Shown piece by piece: positions 14,169-17,094 of a DNA stretch of 17,094 bases. Location of the stretch: contig PWGL01000142.1 of NCBI GenBank assembly GCA_003554465.1, forward strand, positions 1-17,094, written 5' to 3'. Under the pieces are notes generated by a model, which was given only the letters and a program-made list of their open reading frames with translations, did no database searches and was not told the DNA's origin. Origin of the DNA: Candidatus Pacearchaeota archaeon (lineage in GTDB: Archaea; Nanobdellota; Nanobdellia; Pacearchaeales; GW2011-AR1). Position 1 is the stretch's first letter, and every line of letters begins with the position of its first letter. The translations under genes and the position numbers were made by a program.

Positions 14169-15548
14169 ATGGTAGAAATTAAAAAAATATCAGAATTTGA
14201 ATGGGAAATTCAAAAAGAAGAAGATATGAATGTTCCTGTAAGAATTTTTGCTTCTGAGAAATTGTTGGAGCTGATGAAAAAAGATCAGACGCTAGAACAG
14301 GCAACAAATGTATCAAAACTTCCAGGTATTCAAAAATATAGTTTTGTCATGAGTGACGGTCACCAAGGCTATGGCTTTAGTATAGGAGGCGTTGCAGCTT
14401 TTGATTTAGATGAGGGTATAGTGAGTCCTGGTGGGGTCGGATTTGACATAAATTGTGGCGTCCGCTTATTAACAACAAATCTAAATAAAGAGAAGATTTT
14501 GAGTGAGAAAAAAGAAATCATACATCAAATCTCTAGAGATGTTCCAAAAGGTTTGGGTAAGGGAGGTGTTATAAAAATAACTGAAGGAGATATCAAAAGG
14601 ATATTAGAAAAAGGGTCCAAATGGGCTGTTGAAAAGGGTTATGGAACAGAGGAAGATTTGGAAAAGACTGAAGATTATGGGTGTATTGAAAATGCAGATT
14701 CAAGCAAGGTTTCTGAAAGAGCAATAAAAAGAGGAATTCCCCAATTAGGAAGTTTAGGAAGCGGAAATCATTTCCTAGAAATTCAGGAAGTTGATGAAGT
14801 ATTTGATGAAGATATGGCTAAAAAATTTGGAATAGAGAAAGGGCAAGTTATGATTATGATTCATTGTGGCTCTAGAGGGTTGGGACATCAGGTTGCAAGC
14901 GATTATATAAAAAAGATGGGGCAAAAATATGGTTTTGAAAAACTCCCGGACAGACAGTTAATTAATGCCCCAATAAAATCAGAATTAGGTCAAGATTACT
15001 TGAAAGCTATGAGAGGTGCTGCAAACTTTGGTTTTTGTAACAGACAGTTAATAATGGATTTTACAAGAAAATCTTTCAAAAAAATTATTCCGGACGCCGA
15101 AATGAAAATGGTTTATGATGTTTGCCATAATGTCGCTAAGATTGAAAAACATAAAATTGATGGTAAAGAAAAAGAAGTTTGCGTTCATAGGAAAGGTGCC
15201 ACAAGGGCTTTTCCGGAACAGCCCATTATTCTTCCCGGAAGTATGGGAACTTCCTCTTATTTATTGGTTGGCACCGAAAAAGCTATGGAATTAAGTTTTG
15301 GTTCAACTGCACATGGTGCAGGAAGAGTTATGTCTAGAACTAAGGCAAAAAAACAAAAACATGGTGATGAAGTTAGAAGAGAGTTAGAAGAGAGAGGAAT
15401 TGATATTGAGTCAACTTCTTCAAAAGGTCTTGCCGAGGAAGCATCATATGCTTACAAAGATGTCAATGAAGTTGTAAAAGTTTCAGATGAAATTGGTATT
15501 GGGAAAGTTGTGGCTAGGTTGAAACCCTTGTCTGTTATGAAAGGATAA
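14169..15548 (+). CDS. rtcB: RNA-splicing ligase RtcB
   Basis: A 459-aa cytoplasmic Mn- and GTP-dependent RNA ligase that joins 2',3'-cyclic phosphate (or 3'-phosphate) and 5'-OH ends, as needed to seal spliced tRNA halves in archaea. All key residues are present: Asp93 and Cys96 in GFDINCGVR; His201 in GSGNHFLE; His232 in IHCGSRGLGHQ; His320 in VCHNVAKIE; and His382 in STAHGAGRVMSR, the residue that becomes guanylylated. SDGHQGYGFSIGG (62-74) and SPGGVGFD are also family signatures. The length is slightly below the usual about 480 because the region after His320 is shorter. No intein interrupts it, although inteins occur in some archaeal RtcB genes. Its activator archaease is encoded at 10112-10540. 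It is monocistronic; the next promoter begins 2 nt after its stop. Confidence 0.98.
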   Translation: MVEIKKISEFEWEIQKEEDMNVPVRIFASEKLLELMKKDQTLEQATNVSKLPGIQKYSFVMSDGHQGYGFSIGGVAAFDLDEGIVSPGGVGFDINCGVRLLTTNLNKEKILSEKKEIIHQISRDVPKGLGKGGVIKITEGDIKRILEKGSKWAVEKGYGTEEDLEKTEDYGCIENADSSKVSERAIKRGIPQLGSLGSGNHFLEIQEVDEVFDEDMAKKFGIEKGQVMIMIHCGSRGLGHQVASDYIKKMGQKYGFEKLPDRQLINAPIKSELGQDYLKAMRGAANFGFCNRQLIMDFTRKSFKKIIPDAEMKMVYDVCHNVAKIEKHKIDGKEKEVCVHRKGATRAFPEQPIILPGSMGTSSYLLVGTEKAMELSFGSTAHGAGRVMSRTKAKKQKHGDEVRRELEERGIDIESTSSKGLAEEASYAYKDVNEVVKVSDEIGIGKVVARLKPLSVMKG

Positions 15549-15550
15549 TC

Positions 15551-15559
15551 TTTATAAAG
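15551..15559 (+). promoter_or_regulatory. Promoter of surface operon B (twin of the one at 10613)
   Basis: TTTATAAAG begins 2 nt after the rtcB stop and 29 nt before the ATG at 15580. The 16 bases 15551-15566 are identical to 10613-10628 and sit at the same distance from their start codon. Leaderless initiation is implied. Confidence 0.55.
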
Positions 15560-15579
15560 ATTGTTTCTATTTAATTGTT

Positions 15580-16290
15580 ATGAAAAGAGATGATTATTCA
15601 GGGGGAAAATCTGGAATTCCCGGAGATAATAATGAAAGGCCAAAATATTTCGCGATAATAATTCTTCTAATTTTTGTAGCAGGAATAATTTTTTTGAGTG
15701 TTTGGTTTTTTATTTCCACCAGGGAAAGCGAAATGGAAGATACAAGAATAGATAGAGATGGGGAAAACCCCTCAGAAATGTATCCAAAATATGAAAGAAG
15801 CTTGGGAGAGATATCTAACAAAATTTTTATATTGGAAGACAAATTATATGAAGAAGAAATTATGGATGAGATTGAGGATTTAGAAATACAACATATTAAA
15901 TTAGATAGCGATATATGGTTTGGGAGAATTAGTGAAGATAAAGCTGAGGAAAGAATTCAGGATATTGAAGAAAGAATAAGAGTGATAGCCTCAGAATATA
16001 ATATAGAGGAAGAAATTCAGGCAAGTCAACTCAATATTTATTTTAAATTCGAAGATGAAATAAAAGAAACAGAGGAAGAATTGATAGAAATTTATGAATT
16101 ATTATCCAAATCGGGTTTGAAAGATAGTGATGAAATTGAAGAGTTAAACAACCTCTTAATAAAAATTGAGGATCTGGAAGAAGATATTAGGTTTGGGAGA
16201 ATTAGTGAAGATAAAGCTGAGGAAAGAATTCAGGATATTGAAGGGGAAGTAAATAAATTTAAGGAGAAGACGGAATGGATAAAAAGTTGA
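15580..16290 (+). CDS. Membrane-anchored coiled-coil protein with internal duplication
   Basis: A 236-aa protein, family not recognised. The first 22 residues are hydrophilic, one membrane helix lies at about 23-47, and the rest is acidic and helical. From about 75 to 230 the sequence is Glu/Ile/Leu/Lys-rich with heptad-like spacing, so a long coiled coil or helical bundle outside the membrane is expected. A 17-residue segment, FGRISEDKAEERIQDIE, occurs at 114-130 and again at 205-221, encoded by a perfect 54-bp DNA repeat, so the rod may consist of two homologous halves of about 91 residues. Its stop overlaps the next gene by 16 nt. Inference: a stalk or anchor for the secreted Lcl_C/NAH protein encoded next. 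N-in, C-out topology is likely from the Lys/Arg near the helix start. Confidence 0.75.
   Translation: MKRDDYSGGKSGIPGDNNERPKYFAIIILLIFVAGIIFLSVWFFISTRESEMEDTRIDRDGENPSEMYPKYERSLGEISNKIFILEDKLYEEEIMDEIEDLEIQHIKLDSDIWFGRISEDKAEERIQDIEERIRVIASEYNIEEEIQASQLNIYFKFEDEIKETEEELIEIYELLSKSGLKDSDEIEELNNLLIKIEDLEEDIRFGRISEDKAEERIQDIEGEVNKFKEKTEWIKS
15917..15970 (+). repeat. 54-bp perfect direct repeat, copy 1
   Basis: Identical to 16190-16243, at an offset of 273 nt (91 codons), within the coiled-coil gene. The surrounding sequence is not conserved, so identity this exact suggests recent duplication or gene conversion. Confidence 0.95.
16190..16243 (+). repeat. 54-bp perfect direct repeat, copy 2
   Basis: Second copy of the repeat at 15917, encoding the FGRISEDKAEERIQDIE segment in the second half of the coiled coil. 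Confidence 0.95.
16261..16266 (+). promoter_or_regulatory. Shine-Dalgarno-like site for the terminal gene
   Basis: AAGGAG ends 8 nt before the ATG at 16275, inside the 3' end of the upstream gene. It supports that ATG as the start despite the 16-nt overlap. Confidence 0.55.
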
Positions 16291-17094
16291 TTATATTCTC
16301 TCTTATGACAAGTATACTTTTATTTAGTTTATTAGGACTTAGTAGTGGGAGTGATCAATGCGAATATGGGGTAGAGATAGGTGACAAGTGCGGAGGAGGT
16401 TATGTTTTTCATATTGAAGGAGAAGGAGATGATGATATTTGGATAGCAGAAGATTTGCATCCGGACCCGATAGTAAATTGGTACAATACTAAATTTCATT
16501 GCGGAAATTTAGAAAATGAAGGTTATAGAGATTGGTTTACACCTAATATAGATGAGCTGGGAATTATGTGCGAGGATTTGTATAATAAAGAATATGGAGA
16601 TCTTCAAGATAGTTATTATTGGTCATCCACAGAACACTCTTCCCAAAATAATAGGGCATTAAGAATAGCTATGGATGACGAGTGTCAATTTGATAGCAAG
16701 AAGAAAAGTAGTTCTCAACGTGTTCGTTGTATAAGAAGTGATTCTTACTCAGATTTGCATTTGACAACCGATATAAACTTGTGGGGCTCGGGAGAAATTA
16801 ATATTGATTCTGAACAGGATGAATATAGACCTCTTGATGAAGTTACATTGACAGCAGAGGCAGAAGAAGGGTATAATTTTATGGAATGGTCAGGAGATTG
16901 TTCTGGAACTTCAAACACATGTACTTTGACAATGGATAGTCATAAATCAGTAACTGCCAATTTTGAAAGTGAGCCTATAGATCCCGATAGGTGTCAGGAT
17001 TCCTCGCAAACTATAATGAGATTGTCACATGAAACTAATGCCCACGGTGAAGTATGGGATGGAAATTCAGATTATCCTATTGAAATTTGCTATA
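16275..17094 (+). CDS. Secreted Lcl_C/DUF1566-like, InlB-repeat and NAH-motif protein (3' end outside window)
   Basis: A partial gene; 273 residues are visible and it is still open at the window edge. A signal peptide is expected at about 1-25 (MDKKLIIFSLMTSILLFSLLG). About 29-155 resembles the Lcl_C/DUF1566 domain: GGGYVFHIE, IWIAEDL, the RDWFTPNIDEL segment at 85-95, YWSSTE at 115-120, and a closing VRCIR at 150-154, with six Cys. About 160-231 is a divergent InlB B-repeat-like module with WSGDCSGTSNTC (Cys209/216). From 247 comes IMRLSHETNAHGE, the same motif found three times in the 732-aa protein, followed by YPIEICY. An AAGGAG site lies before the ATG, and it overlaps the upstream anchored coiled-coil gene. 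Likely a surface adhesin or lectin-like protein; Lcl_C domains in bacteria are linked to glycan binding, which is only suggestive here. Confidence 0.8.
   Translation, partial: MDKKLIIFSLMTSILLFSLLGLSSGSDQCEYGVEIGDKCGGGYVFHIEGEGDDDIWIAEDLHPDPIVNWYNTKFHCGNLENEGYRDWFTPNIDELGIMCEDLYNKEYGDLQDSYYWSSTEHSSQNNRALRIAMDDECQFDSKKKSSSQRVRCIRSDSYSDLHLTTDINLWGSGEINIDSEQDEYRPLDEVTLTAEAEEGYNFMEWSGDCSGTSNTCTLTMDSHKSVTANFESEPIDPDRCQDSSQTIMRLSHETNAHGEVWDGNSDYPIEICY

Noticed and set aside
14169..15548. Intein inside rtcB
   Set aside because: The ligase motifs run continuously and total length is slightly shorter than usual, so there is no insertion.

Overview
The window is an AT-rich archaeal segment with all 17 supported genes on the + strand. 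The archaeal assignment rests on ISP-type type IV prepilins, an archaease and an RtcB ligase, BRE/TATA-like promoters about 25 nt upstream of operon-first start codons (leaderless transcripts), and few Shine-Dalgarno sites. The pilus gene style, small genes, low GC and acidic Cys-rich secreted proteins resemble DPANN archaea (Woesearchaeota/Pacearchaeota type). That lineage is an inference; no rRNA gene or phylogenetic marker here proves it.

Region 1 (41-6848) is a nine-gene type IV pilus operon. It holds two ISP-class prepilins, a prepilin-like protein with Glu+5, a VirB11/CpaF/ArlI-type ATPase, a 58-aa coiled-coil ORF, two separate T2SSF (TadB/TadC-like) membrane platform proteins, and two more minor prepilin-like proteins. 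ArlH and other archaellum genes are absent, so this is more likely a pilus than an archaellum. The prepilin peptidase is not in the window.

Region 2 (6955-10032) has a cation diffusion facilitator exporter with unusual membrane metal-site residues, then a secreted or anchored RCC1-repeat protein with Cys-paired repeats, followed by a small membrane protein with a very acidic tail.

Region 3 (10112-15548) carries the two RNA-ligation partners, archaease and RtcB. They are separated by a two-gene surface operon: a 732-aa secreted protein (three 'LSxxTNAH' units, three InlB-like repeats, PKD) and a Cys-rich C-terminally anchored protein.

Region 4 (15580 to the window edge) is a second surface operon: a membrane-anchored coiled-coil protein and a secreted protein (Lcl_C/DUF1566-like domain, InlB-like repeat, another LSxxTNAH unit) that runs off the end.

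The two surface operons share domain types and an almost identical promoter (16 consecutive identical bases at the same distance from the start codon). Each pairs a secreted NAH-motif protein lacking an obvious anchor with a membrane-anchored partner. This is my best candidate for an undescribed system: a co-regulated cell-surface module built from the NAH motif unit. No tRNA, rRNA, CRISPR array or insertion sequence was seen. The longest gene-free stretch is 13911-14168 (258 nt).
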